Assembly: GCF_036924595.1 (NCBI RefSeq)
Contig: NZ_JAZHRV010000001.1
Location: forward strand, 7,281,501 to 7,345,500
Direction: 5' to 3'
DNA from: Bradyrhizobium algeriense
GTDB taxonomy: Bacteria; Pseudomonadota; Alphaproteobacteria; Rhizobiales; Xanthobacteraceae
DNA length: 64,000 nucleotides
In this document: piece after piece, positions 54,029-64,000 of the stretch
Numbering within the stretch: the first letter of the stretch is position 1
How the letters are laid out: every line of letters begins with the position of its first letter
Position numbers and translations under genes: made by a program
Notes under the pieces: model-generated
What the model saw: the letters and a program-made list of their open reading frames with translations, nothing else
Databases searched by the model: none
What the model was told of the DNA's origin: nothing

Positions 54029-55246
54029 ATGACCGTCGCTTCAATCGAGAGCAGTTCCTCGGCTCAGGCTCCCCTCGAGAAGGTTCCGCTCGAAACCTAT
54101 GTGCCGCCGGCAAAACCTTCGCTGATCGGCCTGTCGCGCACCGAGATCGCCGATCGACTGGGCGAGATCGGCGTTGCGCCCCCGCAGCGCAAGATGCGCA
54201 CCCAGCAGCTCTGGCACTGGATGTATGTCCGCGGCGCCAAGGCTTTCGACGAGATGACCAGCATTTCGAAGGAAATGCGTGCGCAGCTGGAGCAGCACTT
54301 TACCGTCGACCGCCCCGAAGTGGTGGCCGAGCAGGTTTCCAACGACGGCACCCGCAAATGGCTGTTGCGGCTGCCGAGCGGTGACGCGTTCCAGAAGGCG
54401 CATGAAGTCGAGTGCGTCTACATTCCCGAAACCGATCGCGGCACGCTCTGCGTTTCATCGCAGGTCGGCTGCACGCTGAATTGCTCGTTCTGCCACACCG
54501 GCACGCAGCGGCTGGTGCGCAATCTCACGGCCGGCGAGATCGTCGGCCAGATCATGGTGGCGCGCGACCGCCTCAACGACTGGGCCGATCGCGAGACCCC
54601 GACCGGCAGCCGCCTCGTCACCAACGTCGTCATGATGGGGATGGGCGAACCGCTCTACAATTTCGACGCGGTGCGCGATGCGCTCTTGATCGTTGCCGAC
54701 AATGAAGGCATCGGCATTTCCCGTCGCCGCATCACGCTGTCGACCTCGGGCGTGGTGCCGAACATCATCCGCACCGGCGACGAGATCGGCGTCATGCTGG
54801 CGATTTCGCTCCACGCTGTGCGTGACGAGTTGCGCAATGAGCTGGTGCCGCTAAACCGCAAATATCCGATTGCCGAATTATTGCAGGCCTGCCGCGACTA
54901 TCCGGGCTCGTCGAATGCGCGGCGCATCACCTTCGAATATGTGATGCTCAAGGGCGTCAACGATTCCATGGATGACGCCAAGCTGCTGGTGAAATTGCTC
55001 AAGGGCATTCCGGCGAAAATCAACCTGATTCCGTTCAACCCGTGGCCGGGCACGAAGTATGAGTGCTCGGACTGGGAACAGATCGAAAAATTCTCCGAAT
55101 ATATTTTTAACGCCGGCTACTCCTCGCCGGTGCGCACGCCGCGCGGCCGCGACATTCTCGCCGCCTGCGGCCAGTTGAAATCGGAGACCGAAAAACTGTC
55201 CGCGCGCGAGCGCCAGGCGCTGCGCGCCATGGCGATGACGGATTGA
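54029..55246 (+). CDS. rlmN: 23S rRNA/tRNA (adenine-C2) methyltransferase
   Basis: 405 residues. Radical-SAM enzyme that methylates A2503 in 23S rRNA and A37 in some tRNAs. The radical-SAM cysteines are in [14 protein letters not shown] (CxxxCxxC, about residues 150-163); the catalytic Cys lies in the C-terminal part (the family's second Cys, seen in [10 protein letters not shown]). [33 protein letters not shown] and [11 protein letters not shown] are typical. The frame is open from 53936, but ATG 54029 removes repeat-derived sequence. Single housekeeping gene. Confidence 0.96.
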   Translation: MTVASIESSSSAQAPLEKVPLETYVPPAKPSLIGLSRTEIADRLGEIGVAPPQRKMRTQQLWHWMYVRGAKAFDEMTSISKEMRAQLEQHFTVDRPEVVAEQVSNDGTRKWLLRLPSGDAFQKAHEVECVYIPETDRGTLCVSSQVGCTLNCSFCHTGTQRLVRNLTAGEIVGQIMVARDRLNDWADRETPTGSRLVTNVVMMGMGEPLYNFDAVRDALLIVADNEGIGISRRRITLSTSGVVPNIIRTGDEIGVMLAISLHAVRDELRNELVPLNRKYPIAELLQACRDYPGSSNARRITFEYVMLKGVNDSMDDAKLLVKLLKGIPAKINLIPFNPWPGTKYECSDWEQIEKFSEYIFNAGYSSPVRTPRGRDILAACGQLKSETEKLSARERQALRAMAMTD

Positions 55247-55271
55247 GGATGGTCGATCACCGCATGTCATT

Positions 55272-55357
55272 CGTCATTGCGAGCGAAGCGAAGCAATCCA
55301 TCTCTCCGCTTGCCGAGCGATGGATTGCTTCGTCGCTGTCGCTCCTCGCAATGACGG
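55272..55357. repeat. Dispersed palindromic repeat, family C
   Basis: CGTCATTGCGAGCGAAGCG and GAAGCAATCCATCT are mirrored by GATGGATTGCTTCGTCGCT and GCAATGACGG. Same design as 33379-33491. It ends 8 bp before the start codon of the membrane protein gene that follows. Confidence 0.88.
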
Positions 55358-55364
55358 TGAGAGC

Positions 55365-55856
55365 ATGACGCTGATCGGCCGCCTCTTCGTCATCCTGTTC
55401 GCCTTCCTCGCCGCCTGCTTCGTGGCGGGGATGATCGTGGTCGGTGCGGTGCTGTATCCAGAGTTCAGCGATCTCGGCGGCGCGCCGATCGATCAGAGCG
55501 CCATCAATGTCGTGCTCGGCTTCGGCTTCATCTTTCTCTCCGGCTTCGCGCTGCTGCCGGCGCTGATCGTGATTCTGATCACCGAGGCCTTCTATATCCG
55601 CAGCGTGCTCGCTTATGCGGTCGGCGGCGCGATCGTGGGCGCGGCCTGCTATCTCGGCCTCATTCCGTTCGATCCGGAGACGCTGAAATTCGATGGCATC
55701 GTGCGCCGTCACCTCGAAATCATGACCGGCGCGGGCATCGTCGCCGGCCTGATCTACTGGATGATCGCGGGCCGATCTGCCGGAGCCTGGCGCGAACCGA
55801 GGCCTCCCTTGCGGCCACCGCCGCCATTGCCGTCGCAGTCCCGGCCGCAGGCGTGA
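55365..55856 (+). CDS. Small integral membrane protein, unknown function
   Basis: 163 residues, four hydrophobic helices (GRLFVILFAFLAACFVAGMIV, VVLGFGFIFLSGFALLPALIVILI, AVGGAIVGAACYLGLI and GAGIVAGLIYWMIAG) and a Pro/Arg-rich cytoplasmic C-tail. I recognise no named family. Start ATG 55365; the frame open from 55320 is repeat-derived (MDCFVAVAPRNDG is the translated family C repeat). Separated from rlmN by the repeat. Confidence 0.82.
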   Translation: MTLIGRLFVILFAFLAACFVAGMIVVGAVLYPEFSDLGGAPIDQSAINVVLGFGFIFLSGFALLPALIVILITEAFYIRSVLAYAVGGAIVGAACYLGLIPFDPETLKFDGIVRRHLEIMTGAGIVAGLIYWMIAGRSAGAWREPRPPLRPPPPLPSQSRPQA

Positions 55857-55949
55857 TCTCTGGTCTCTTCTTCCCTTCTCCCACAAGGGGAGAAGGGAAG
55901 ATGAGCTTCTGCCTTTTCATCACCAACCGCCTCGGCTAAACCCCGCGCC

Positions 55950-56711
55950 ATGAACCGGACCGGACTTGTAATCGCGTTGGGCCTATCGCTCGTCATCGGA
56001 CTGCTGTTCGGGATTTTCCCCGAACTCGACCTGAAGCTGGCGGCATTGTTCTTCGATCCCGCAAGCACATCATTTCCACTGAAACAGAGCGGTCTTGCCG
56101 CGTTCGCGCGCGACGGCGCGATGTGGATTGCCTGGGCGCTGGCGCTGCCTGCGCTGATTGCCATCGTGGGAAAGCTGCTGCGGCCGGACCGGCCGATGCT
56201 GGTTCCGGGACGCGCGGCGGTGTTTCTGCTGGTCACGATCCTGCTCTCCGCCGTCGTGCTGACCAATCTCACCTTCAAGAGCTATTGGGGGCGGCCGCGG
56301 CCCGTGATGGTGACGGAGTTCAACGGGCCCTGGCAATTCGTGCCATGGTGGGATCCGCGCGGCGAGTGCGGGCGTAACTGCTCGTTCTTCTCCGGCGAGG
56401 GCGCCACCGCGTTCTGGGCCTATGCGCCCGCGGCGCTGACCCCGCCGCCGTGGCGGCCTCTGGCCTATGTGGCGGCGACCGTGTTCGGGGTCGTAACCTC
56501 TGTGCTGCGAATGGCCTTCGGCGGGCATTTCTTTACCGACGTCGCTGCCGCCGGCCTTGTCAGCTTCTTCGTGATCTGGCTGGCCTATGCCTGGATTTTC
56601 CGCTGGCCATCGACCCGGCTGACGGATGAGCAAATCGAGGCCGCGCTGGCGCGTTGGGGCTGGCCCGGCTACCGGCTGTTGCAGCGCTGGCGCGGGCGCG
56701 AGGCGGGGTAA
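55950..56711 (+). CDS. PAP2-family phosphatase
   Basis: 253 residues, about six membrane helices. PAP2 motifs: KSYWGRPRP (motif 1), CSFFSGEGATAFW (motif 2; the usual His of PSGH is Glu here) and LRMAFGGHFFTDV (motif 3, with the phospho-enzyme His and Asp). This variant with SGE instead of SGH recurs in a subset of alphaproteobacterial PAP2 proteins as far as I recall. Candidate lipid phosphatase acting at the periplasmic face; substrate unknown. Stands alone. Confidence 0.87.
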   Translation: MNRTGLVIALGLSLVIGLLFGIFPELDLKLAALFFDPASTSFPLKQSGLAAFARDGAMWIAWALALPALIAIVGKLLRPDRPMLVPGRAAVFLLVTILLSAVVLTNLTFKSYWGRPRPVMVTEFNGPWQFVPWWDPRGECGRNCSFFSGEGATAFWAYAPAALTPPPWRPLAYVAATVFGVVTSVLRMAFGGHFFTDVAAAGLVSFFVIWLAYAWIFRWPSTRLTDEQIEAALARWGWPGYRLLQRWRGREAG

Positions 56712-56798
56712 TCCGATCCGAGCCGCCAAGGGCTATTAAAAAGAGCCATTAAACGCGTGCCCACCAGCGCGAAATTTGTTATTCGCGCCCTCAAGCCG

Positions 56799-56902
56799 CT
56801 AGAGCTTAGCGGTTCTGATTGGATCAGAACCGAAGCTCTAGATTCTTGTTTTGACGCGTTTTCTTCACGCAAACCGGTATCCACTTCGCTTGAAAACGCT
56901 AT
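56799..56902. repeat. Dispersed repeat, family B
   Basis: The most complete copy: the inverted pair GGTTCTGATT/GATCAGAACC inside CTAGAGC...GCTCTAGATTC, then GTTTTGACGCGTTTTCTTCAC and CTTCGCTTGAAAACGCTATA. Lies just upstream of the argG start. Confidence 0.85.
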
Positions 56903-56904
56903 AA

Positions 56905-58278
<1,374 letters not shown>

Positions 58279-58467
58279 GGCTGAATCGGGCGGGAGTATC
58301 CTTAATTTTTCTGGATCATGCCGCGGGGCTTTGATTCCTCCCGGCCCGGCTGCCGACTCCCTGTGTTATGGAAGCGTCATTTTGCGCGGCTAGGCTCGCC
58401 GCGCCGCGCGCATGCGGCGTCTAATCTCGCCGTTCGCTGCGCCATCAACGATCGCGGGGCATCGATC

Positions 58468-60228
58468 ATGATCAAGCCAATTGCCGCAACCGCCGCTGCC
58501 ATCCTGTTGTCGGCGTCGCCGACAGTAGCTCAAACGATCTATCCGATCGACCGCGCCGAAATCCTCGCCGGTGCCCATTTCGATTTCAAGGTCGAGTTTC
58601 CCGATCGCGTCGACCCGGCAAAACTGAAAGTGACGGTCAACGGGGCGGAATATTCCGCCGCGTTCGGCCAGAGCGGAAGCTTCGTCGATCGCGAAGATGG
58701 CAAGGACCAGTCGGCGCTGATCCTGCGCAATGTCGCATTGCCGAAACCCGGCAGCGTCACGGTTGAGGTCAGCGACGGTACGCGCAGCCGCAGCGTCGTG
58801 TGGACGGTTTATGATACCGGTCCGCGCAAGGCGAAGAACGTGATCCTGTTCATCGGCGATGGATTGTCGCCCGCCCACCGTGTCGCCGCGCGCATCCTCT
58901 CCAAAGGGATTGCGGAGGGTAAGAGTCGCGGCAAGCTTGCCATCGACGACATGCCGCACATGGCGCTGGTGGCGACCGCGGGCTCGGATTCGATCATCAC
59001 CGATTCAGCGAACGCCGCCAGCGCCTACGCCACCGGCCACAAGACCGCCGTCAACGCGATGGGCGTCTACGCCGATCGGACCGCAAGCGCGTTCGACGAT
59101 CCCAGTGTCGAAACCATAACAAGCGTGGCGAAGCGGCGGCTTGGCCTGGCGATCGGCATCGTCACCAACACCGAAGTCGAGGACGCTACGCCAGCGGCGA
59201 TGGTGGCGCATACCCGACGCCGTGCCGCTTATGACGAGATCGTCAAGCAATATTTCGCCGCCAAGCCGGATGTCCTGATGGGCGGCGGCAGCGCGAACTT
59301 CATGCCGAAGGCTGCGGCTGGTTCCAAACGCAAGGACGACATCGACTACATCGCCCGCTTTCGCGACGCCGGTTATCAGGTGGCGATGACGAAGTCCGAG
59401 ATGGACGCGTCGGCGGCGAAATCGGACACGCGCCAATTGCTCGGGCTGTTTGCGACCGGCAATATGGATGGCGCACTGGACCGCAAGTTTCTCAAAGGCG
59501 GCGGGGTCAAGAAGTTTCCCGATCAGCCCGACCTGACCGAACAGGTGCAGGCGGCGCTGAACGTACTTTCAAGGAACGAGGCCGGCTTCTTCCTGATGGT
59601 GGAGTCCGGGATGATCGACAAATACGCGCATCTCCTCGACATGGAGCGCGCCGTCTACGACACGATCATGCTCGACAACGCGGTTCGCCAGACGCGCGAC
59701 TGGGCGCGCGGGCGCGGCGACGACACGCTGATCCTGGTGCTGGCGGACCACAATCATCCGAACAGCCTGGTCGGAACCATCAATGACGACATGAGCACGA
59801 CGCCCAACGTGCCGCTGCGCGAGCGCGTCGGCACTTACGACAAAGCCGGATTCCCCAACTATCCGGCTCCCGATGCCGAGGGCTATCCGTCACGCGTCGA
59901 TGTCAGCCGGCGGCTCGCGATCTTCTCGGCGAGCCTTCCGGACCATTACGAAACCTTCCGTCCGAAGCTCGACAATCCCAACGAGCCAAGCGTCAAGGGT
60001 GATGCACCGGGTACCTTCAAGATCAACGAGAAGTACAAGGATGTCGCGGGGGCCGTGCTGCGCCTCGGCAATCTGCCGGCGATGATGGGCGCCAGCGTGC
60101 ATTCGGGAGAGGACGTGATCCTGACGGCGACCGGCCCCGGCAGCGACCGGGTCCATGGCTCGATGGACAACACCGATGTATTCCGCATCATGGCGGACGC
60201 GCTCGGCCTCGCAGCCGCGGGCAAGTAG
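58468..60228 (+). CDS. Alkaline phosphatase (PhoA superfamily)
   Basis: 586 residues. Signal peptide MIKPIAATAAAILLSASPTVA, cleaved near AQ. The catalytic core of the alkaline phosphatase superfamily follows: VILFIGDGLSPAH with a metal Asp (about 131), nucleophile Ser in ITDSANAASAYATGHK, FFLMVESGMIDKYAHLLDM (metal Glu/Asp), VLADHNHP (metal Asp/His) and VHSGEDVIL near the C-terminus. An N-terminal ~100-residue domain (AHFDFKVEFPDRVDPAKLKVTVNGAEYSAAF, given by position) is an Ig/beta extension. Probably periplasmic phosphate scavenging, like PhoD at 44166. ATG 58468 is chosen over the frame open from 58318. Confidence 0.93.
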   Translation: MIKPIAATAAAILLSASPTVAQTIYPIDRAEILAGAHFDFKVEFPDRVDPAKLKVTVNGAEYSAAFGQSGSFVDREDGKDQSALILRNVALPKPGSVTVEVSDGTRSRSVVWTVYDTGPRKAKNVILFIGDGLSPAHRVAARILSKGIAEGKSRGKLAIDDMPHMALVATAGSDSIITDSANAASAYATGHKTAVNAMGVYADRTASAFDDPSVETITSVAKRRLGLAIGIVTNTEVEDATPAAMVAHTRRRAAYDEIVKQYFAAKPDVLMGGGSANFMPKAAAGSKRKDDIDYIARFRDAGYQVAMTKSEMDASAAKSDTRQLLGLFATGNMDGALDRKFLKGGGVKKFPDQPDLTEQVQAALNVLSRNEAGFFLMVESGMIDKYAHLLDMERAVYDTIMLDNAVRQTRDWARGRGDDTLILVLADHNHPNSLVGTINDDMSTTPNVPLRERVGTYDKAGFPNYPAPDAEGYPSRVDVSRRLAIFSASLPDHYETFRPKLDNPNEPSVKGDAPGTFKINEKYKDVAGAVLRLGNLPAMMGASVHSGEDVILTATGPGSDRVHGSMDNTDVFRIMADALGLAAAGK

Positions 60229-60254
60229 AGCAAGATGGCTCTGCTTCGGTCGCG

Positions 60255-60896
60255 TCAGGAAAGCGATGGCGGCGCAAACATCAGTTTGACGCAGCTTCGA
60301 AAGATCAGGATCTGCCGTTCTAGACGGCTCGGATCGTTCAGCGTCTTCGACATGATGATGGCGCCGTCGACGATGCAGGACAGCATGTCGGCGACGTCGT
60401 CCAGATCGACCGGTTCTCTCGGCGGATACACCGCGGCGATTCCGTCGAGAATCCCGCGGAAGCGCGCGTTCCAGTCCCGCACCGACCGCGCGGTCAGTTC
60501 GCGCACTTCGCGATCGAACAACCGTTCCTGATAGCAGATGCTGGCAATCAGGCAGCCGGGATGGCCGTTCGGCAGGTCGGACATCGTCTCCGCAAGCAGC
60601 TTCAGCGAGATGAGGAAGGCCTGCAGCGGGTCGTCCGAAAGCTGATGACCGCGCGCGAAGATTTCGTCGAACAGATGATCATTCGTCGCGACATAGCGGC
60701 GAAGCATCTCGCGGGCGAGCGCATTCTTATCCTTGAAGTGATAGAAGAAGCCGCTCTTGGTAAGCCCGGCCTCGGCGATCACTTCGTCGATCGAGGTCGC
60801 GCCAAATCCCTTGGCGAGTACGGCGGCCTCGGCAATCTCGAGAATTCGCTCGCGCGTTGCCTCGCCCTTTCCCATCCGCTTTTCTAAAACTGGACT
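60255..60896 (-). CDS. TetR/AcrR family transcriptional regulator
   Basis: 213 residues. N-terminal HTH: TRERILEIAEAAVLAKGFGATSIDEVIAEAGLTKSGFFYHFKDKNALAREML, the recognition helix being LTKSGFFYHF. The C-terminal part (SDLPNGHPGCLIASICYQERLFDREVREL) is of the TetR_C type with a Cys-containing pocket, as in YcdC/NemR-like subgroups. GTG 60896 has GGGAGAAACC upstream; ATG 60875 is an alternative 7 residues later. Divergent from the homocysteine methyltransferase gene 207 bp away, so it may control that gene, itself, or both. Confidence 0.9.
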   Translation of the reverse strand, partial: SPVLEKRMGKGEATRERILEIAEAAVLAKGFGATSIDEVIAEAGLTKSGFFYHFKDKNALAREMLRRYVATNDHLFDEIFARGHQLSDDPLQAFLISLKLLAETMSDLPNGHPGCLIASICYQERLFDREVRELTARSVRDWNARFRGILDGIAAVYPPREPVDLDDVADMLSCIVDGAIIMSKTLNDPSRLERQILIFRSCVKLMFAPPSLS

Positions 60897-61103
60897 CACG
60901 GTACGGTTTCTCCCATTGCCGACGGCGCGGCGGTTTTGCGCCTCAGCCGCAACCATTTGAATTCGTATCATTTTGCAGCTTCAGGTTCATCCGCACCGCG
61001 GGCCGCCTAGGAAGCCGCGACACTATGAGGCACCAACATCGCCCGACCCAGACCGGGGCGGGAAAGACCTACCGACAGCTTGAACGGTTACGGAGATGTT
61101 GAA

Positions 61104-62060
61104 ATGGCCAAATACCGAGACGATCTTCCGCAGCGGCGCGGCGGCATTTTCCTCACCGATGGCGGCATGGAAACGACGCTGATCTTCCACCAGGGAATCG
61201 AACTGCCGCACTTCGCCGCCTTCGTGCTGCTCGACAGCGCCGAAGGCTGGCAGCAATTGAAGCAGTATTACGCGAGCTATCTCGCGGTGGCGCGCGAGCA
61301 CGGCACAGGCTTCGTGCTCGACAGCCCGACGTGGCGCGCCAATCCGGATTGGGGCGTGAAGCTTGGCTACGATGCGGCAGCTCTCAAGGCGATCAATGTC
61401 CGTTCGATCGCATTGCTCGGGGAGTTGCGCGCGGGTTGGGAAAGGCCGGACGCGCCCTGTGTCATCAGCGGCGCGATCGGCCCACGCGGCGACGGCTACA
61501 AGGCAGGCAACATGGAGGCTGCGGAAGCCGAGGCCTATCATGGGGCGCAGATCGCGGCCTTCGTCGAGGGCGGCGCCGACATGGTCACGGCCTATACGCT
61601 CACCAGCATCAATGAAGCGATCGGCGTCGCACGCGCCGCGAAGGCGCTCGCGATACCGGCGGCGATCTCGTTCACTGTGGAGACCAATGGCCGTCTGGTG
61701 AAGGGCGAGACGCTGCGTGAGGCGATCGAGGCCGTGGACCGCGAGACCGATGGTGCGCCCGAATACTTCCTGATCAACTGTGCGCACCCGACGCATTTCG
61801 AAGATGCGTTGCAAATGGGTGAAGCCTGGACGGAACGGATCCATGGCGTCAGGGCCAACGCCTCGACCAAGAGCCATGCCGAGCTCGACGAATCCGAGAC
61901 GCTCGATGCCGGTGACCCGATCGATCTCGGCCGGCGTTACGTGGCGCTTCGGAGCGCGTTTCCGAAGATGCGGATTCTCGGCGGCTGCTGCGGCACCGAT
62001 CACCGGCACGCCGCGGCCATTTGCGAGGCCTGCGTCACGCCGCGGGCACTCAGCGCGTGA
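61104..62060 (+). CDS. Homocysteine S-methyltransferase family protein
   Basis: 318 residues. A single Zn-dependent methyl-accepting barrel as in MmuM/BhmT: FLTDGGMETTLIFHQGIELPHFAAFVLLD at the N-terminus, INCAHPTHFEDAL with the first Zn cysteine (about residue 230), and RILGGCCGTDHRHAAAI with the paired cysteines (GGCCGTD, about 293-299). Cobalamin-independent; it transfers a methyl group from S-methylmethionine or betaine-like donors to homocysteine, giving methionine. ATG 61104 follows GGAGATGTTG; the frame is open from 61080. Divergent from a TetR regulator. Confidence 0.93.
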   Translation: MAKYRDDLPQRRGGIFLTDGGMETTLIFHQGIELPHFAAFVLLDSAEGWQQLKQYYASYLAVAREHGTGFVLDSPTWRANPDWGVKLGYDAAALKAINVRSIALLGELRAGWERPDAPCVISGAIGPRGDGYKAGNMEAAEAEAYHGAQIAAFVEGGADMVTAYTLTSINEAIGVARAAKALAIPAAISFTVETNGRLVKGETLREAIEAVDRETDGAPEYFLINCAHPTHFEDALQMGEAWTERIHGVRANASTKSHAELDESETLDAGDPIDLGRRYVALRSAFPKMRILGGCCGTDHRHAAAICEACVTPRALSA

Positions 62061-62062
62061 AA

Positions 62063-62097
62063 CAAAAAAAGGCCGGGATTGCTCCCGGCCATTTTCA
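62063..62097 (+). terminator. Rho-independent terminator
   Basis: The stem GGCCGGGA / TCCCGGCC with loop TTGC is followed by ATTTTCATTT on the plus strand and flanked by an A-run on the left. It can end both the methyltransferase transcript and the converging OmpA-family transcript. Confidence 0.88.
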
Positions 62098-62114
62098 TTT
62101 GGTGACGAGCCGCC

Positions 62115-64000
62115 TCAGCGCGGCGGCGCGGTGCCGGGCGGGGGCGGCGGCAGCGAGGCCTGCCCGCCATTGAGCAGCGGCGTGATGTTGCGGATGGTGA
62201 CGCGCCGGTTGATCTCGCTCGGCCCGTCGATCTGCTCCTTCGGATACTGCTCGCCATAACCCTGCGAGGTCAGGTTCTCCGCCGGCACGTTGAACTGCTG
62301 CGTCAGCAGCGTTGCGGCGGATTCCGCGCGGCGGTCCGACAGCGACAGATTGTCGACGTCGGAGCCCACCTTGTCGGTGTGACCTTCGATTAGGAACACT
62401 GCGCGCGGGTTGGCCTGGATCGCCTGGTTCAGGCCGTCGGCGATCACCTGCAGCTTCGCCGCCTGGTCCGGCGGGATCTCCCACGAACCGGTCGCGAAGT
62501 TGATGGAGTTGACGTCGATGCTCGGCATCTGCATCCGCACATTTGGGCTGTAGCGGATTTCGTCGAGCGAGTAGCGCCGGTTGATCCGTTGCACCGGCGG
62601 CGCCCTCAGGGTTTCGTAGATCACTTCCGGGGGTGCTTCGTCCGCGGCGACGATGTAGCGGTCGTATGGCATGTTGACCACTGGCGGCGGCAGATCGACA
62701 TAGAAGCCGCCGACTGCTTGCGGATCGCGGTAGCTGTTGTCGATGATGATGATCTCACGGCCACGGTCGTCCCGGCGGATGCGGCGCAGCAGCCGCCCGT
62801 CACTGCCGACCACGGTGATGATCTGGCTGCCATCCGGCCGGACTACGACGGTGCGGGTTTCGCCGCCGACGGTCTGGGTCTGGATGTCGCGCGCACCATA
62901 GCGGAAGCGATAGAGATCGTTGCCGCGGACGTATTGTTGTCCGCTCGGGTCACGGATGATGACGCGGTCCGGCTCATAGTAGACCGTGCGGCCGCCCTCG
63001 GTGACCTCCCGTCGCTGGCTGTGCATGTTGGCGATGGTCGCGCCGGCCACGGCGCCTGCGACGACGCCCGCGCCGATCGCGAGCGGCGTCAGGTTTTCAC
63101 GCCGTGGCTGTGGCGGTGGCGGTAGTGGCGTTGTGACCGTGGGTGCGGCCCGGAACGCCGGTGCAACCGTCGGCGGAGCGAATTGCGCCCTGCCGGGCGG
63201 GGGCGCTGCGGCTGGCGTGCCGGGGACGACACTTGGCGCCGCGGCGCCGGCGGGAGCCGCGGGTGGAGTTCCCGCGGCGGGCGGCGCGGCTGGAGCCCCC
63301 GCAGCCGGCGGCGCTGTCGGCGCACCGGGTCGCGCCGGTGGCGCTCCGGCGGCCGGAGGCGTCGGAGTGGCTTGGCCCGCAGCTGGGGGCGCGCCGGGGC
63401 GGCCAGTCGGGGCGGTTGGCGCGGCCGTCGGGGCACCCGCGGCCGGAGGTGTTGCGGTCGGTGCGCCAGGCGGTGTCGCACCGGGACGCGGCGGCGCGGC
63501 TGTGCTTCCGCCGGGCGGAGGCGCGGTCGTCGGCGATGCCGCTGGCGCGGGTGCCGCCGGTGTGGCGGCAGGCGCGGGTGGCTGCCTGGTGCCGGCGGCC
63601 GGTGGCGGCACAGGCGAAGGCGTCGCCTTCTGGGATGAAGGCGGCGGCGGGGTCGGAGCCGGTGCCGGTGCGGCCGGTTGCTTCGGCGCCGCAGGCGCTG
63701 CTGCTGGCGGCGGAGGTGGCGTCGGCGTCGGGCGCGAAGGTGCGGCCGCCGGGGGCGGCGGAGGCGGAGTCGGGGCCTTCGGCGCGGCAGCCGGGGGCGG
63801 AGGCGGAGGCGTCGGCCGCGGAGGCGCAGCCGCTGGAGGCGGAGGAGGCGGTGTCGGGCGTGGGGGCGCGGCCGCCGGAGGCGGCGGGGGTGGCGTCGGG
63901 CGCGGTGGCGGAGCCGCAGCAGGCGGGGGCGGCGGCGCTGCTGGACGCGGAGGTGCTGCGGCCGGGGGCGGTGGAGGAGCCGGCGCCTTCGGCGCGGCAG
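62115..64000 (-). CDS. OmpA-family outer-membrane/peptidoglycan-binding protein with long Pro/Ala-rich region (5' end outside)
   Basis: The reading frame stays open to the window edge (at least 628 residues). C-terminal ~110 residues form an OmpA-like peptidoglycan-binding domain: INFATGSWEIPPDQAAKLQVIADGLN, FLIEGHTDKVGSDVDNLSLSDRRAESAATLL, and ENLTSQGYGEQYP. A middle region carries a short glycine-zipper-like segment, LAIGAGVVAGAVAGATI (63019-63079), and a beta-rich GGRTVYYEPDRVIIRDPSGQQYVRG part, as in YMGG/DUF-type outer-membrane proteins. From about residue 130 back to the window edge, the protein is Pro/Ala/Thr-rich low complexity. The DNA at 63727-63936 is a 42-bp tandem repeat. Start and signal peptide lie outside. 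Confidence 0.88.
   Translation of the reverse strand, partial: AAPKAPAPPPPPAAAPPRPAAPPPPPAAAPPPRPTPPPPPPAAAPPRPTPPPPPPAAAPPRPTPPPPPPAAAPKAPTPPPPPPAAAPSRPTPTPPPPPAAAPAAPKQPAAPAPAPTPPPPSSQKATPSPVPPPAAGTRQPPAPAATPAAPAPAASPTTAPPPGGSTAAPPRPGATPPGAPTATPPAAGAPTAAPTAPTGRPGAPPAAGQATPTPPAAGAPPARPGAPTAPPAAGAPAAPPAAGTPPAAPAGAAAPSVVPGTPAAAPPPGRAQFAPPTVAPAFRAAPTVTTPLPPPPQPRRENLTPLAIGAGVVAGAVAGATIANMHSQRREVTEGGRTVYYEPDRVIIRDPSGQQYVRGNDLYRFRYGARDIQTQTVGGETRTVVVRPDGSQIITVVGSDGRLLRRIRRDDRGREIIIIDNSYRDPQAVGGFYVDLPPPVVNMPYDRYIVAADEAPPEVIYETLRAPPVQRINRRYSLDEIRYSPNVRMQMPSIDVNSINFATGSWEIPPDQAAKLQVIADGLNQAIQANPRAVFLIEGHTDKVGSDVDNLSLSDRRAESAATLLTQQFNVPAENLTSQGYGEQYPKEQIDGPSEINRRVTIRNITPLLNGGQASLPPPPPGTAPPR
63727..63936. 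repeat. 42-bp tandem repeat (minisatellite) in the OmpA-family gene
   Basis: The block GTCGG recurs at 63727, 63769, 63811, 63853 and 63895, always 42 bp apart. Each unit encodes 14 residues of the type RPTPPPPPPAAAPP on the minus strand. Similar but less regular sequence continues towards 64000 and down to about 63160. Confidence 0.88.

Noticed and set aside
60897..61103. SAM- or SAH-type riboswitch upstream of the homocysteine methyltransferase gene
   Set aside because: I looked for the conserved cores in the 207-bp divergent region and could not find a convincing match; a TetR operator is as likely but no clear palindrome was seen either.

Overview
The window is chromosomal DNA from a high-GC alphaproteobacterium, most likely Bradyrhizobium or a close relative in the Nitrobacteraceae (Hyphomicrobiales). 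Support comes from gene content (a hemD / Mic60-like / HemY-like cluster, IalB-like protein, TRAP and TAXI binding proteins, eukaryotic-type topoisomerase IB, Crp/Fnr-type fragment), from GC-rich codon use with GTG and TTG starts, and from several dispersed palindromic intergenic repeat families that I recognise from Bradyrhizobium and Rhodopseudomonas chromosomes. This is a judgement from reading, not from a database search.

Layout. 1-8.9 kb: the 5' part of acs, topoisomerase IB, a small four-cysteine protein, the tsaD-gpsA-EVE operon on the minus strand, and the divergent hemD / Mic60-like / HemY-like operon. 9.1-10.9 kb: tRNA-Thr(CGT), an O-acyltransferase gene of less GC-rich composition, and a degenerate second copy of the tRNA 3' half, which together look like a tiny decayed tRNA-borne insertion. 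11-15.2 kb: a polytopic membrane protein, small secreted proteins and a polysaccharide deacetylase. 15.3-18.9 kb: a dctPQM TRAP transporter operon. 19-26.7 kb: MFS exporter, Tat-exported hydrolase, cytochrome P450, class III cyclase, cupredoxin with a Fur-like palindrome, TerB-like protein. 26.9-32 kb: SDR, glutamine amidotransferase / NTF2-like / enoyl-CoA hydratase run, tRNA-Ala(CGC), yggT-DUF167-folD. 32-34.7 kb: a broken M20 peptidase, ppa, a GNAT acetyltransferase.

35-38 kb holds a four-gene plus-strand operon (secreted hydrolase, DUF2269, SDR-DoxX fusion, DCC protein), a plausible membrane redox or envelope unit. 38.1-39.3 kb is a compositionally distinct two-gene unit: a small orphan protein plus a DUF3883 nuclease-like protein behind a perfect 8+8 bp palindrome. 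It is the best candidate here for a little-studied, possibly defensive, system. 39.5-45.7 kb: amine oxidase, typA, a decayed Crp/Fnr regulator, a lone receiver protein, phoD. 45.8-51 kb: two TAXI binding proteins without permeases, phhB, a YkvA-like protein and a SEL1-like membrane protein. 51-62 kb: quinone oxidoreductase and SDR (divergent), IalB-like protein, rlmN, two membrane proteins, argG, a PhoA-type alkaline phosphatase, a TetR regulator divergent from a homocysteine methyltransferase. 62.1-64 kb: an OmpA-family protein with a long proline-rich region built on a 42-bp tandem repeat, running off the window.

Most of the window is ordinary core chromosome. Its unusual points are two genes with internal deletions (M20 peptidase, Crp/Fnr), the tRNA-flanked acyltransferase, the DUF3883 pair, and mobile-looking repeats whose ends supply stop codons to neighbouring genes.
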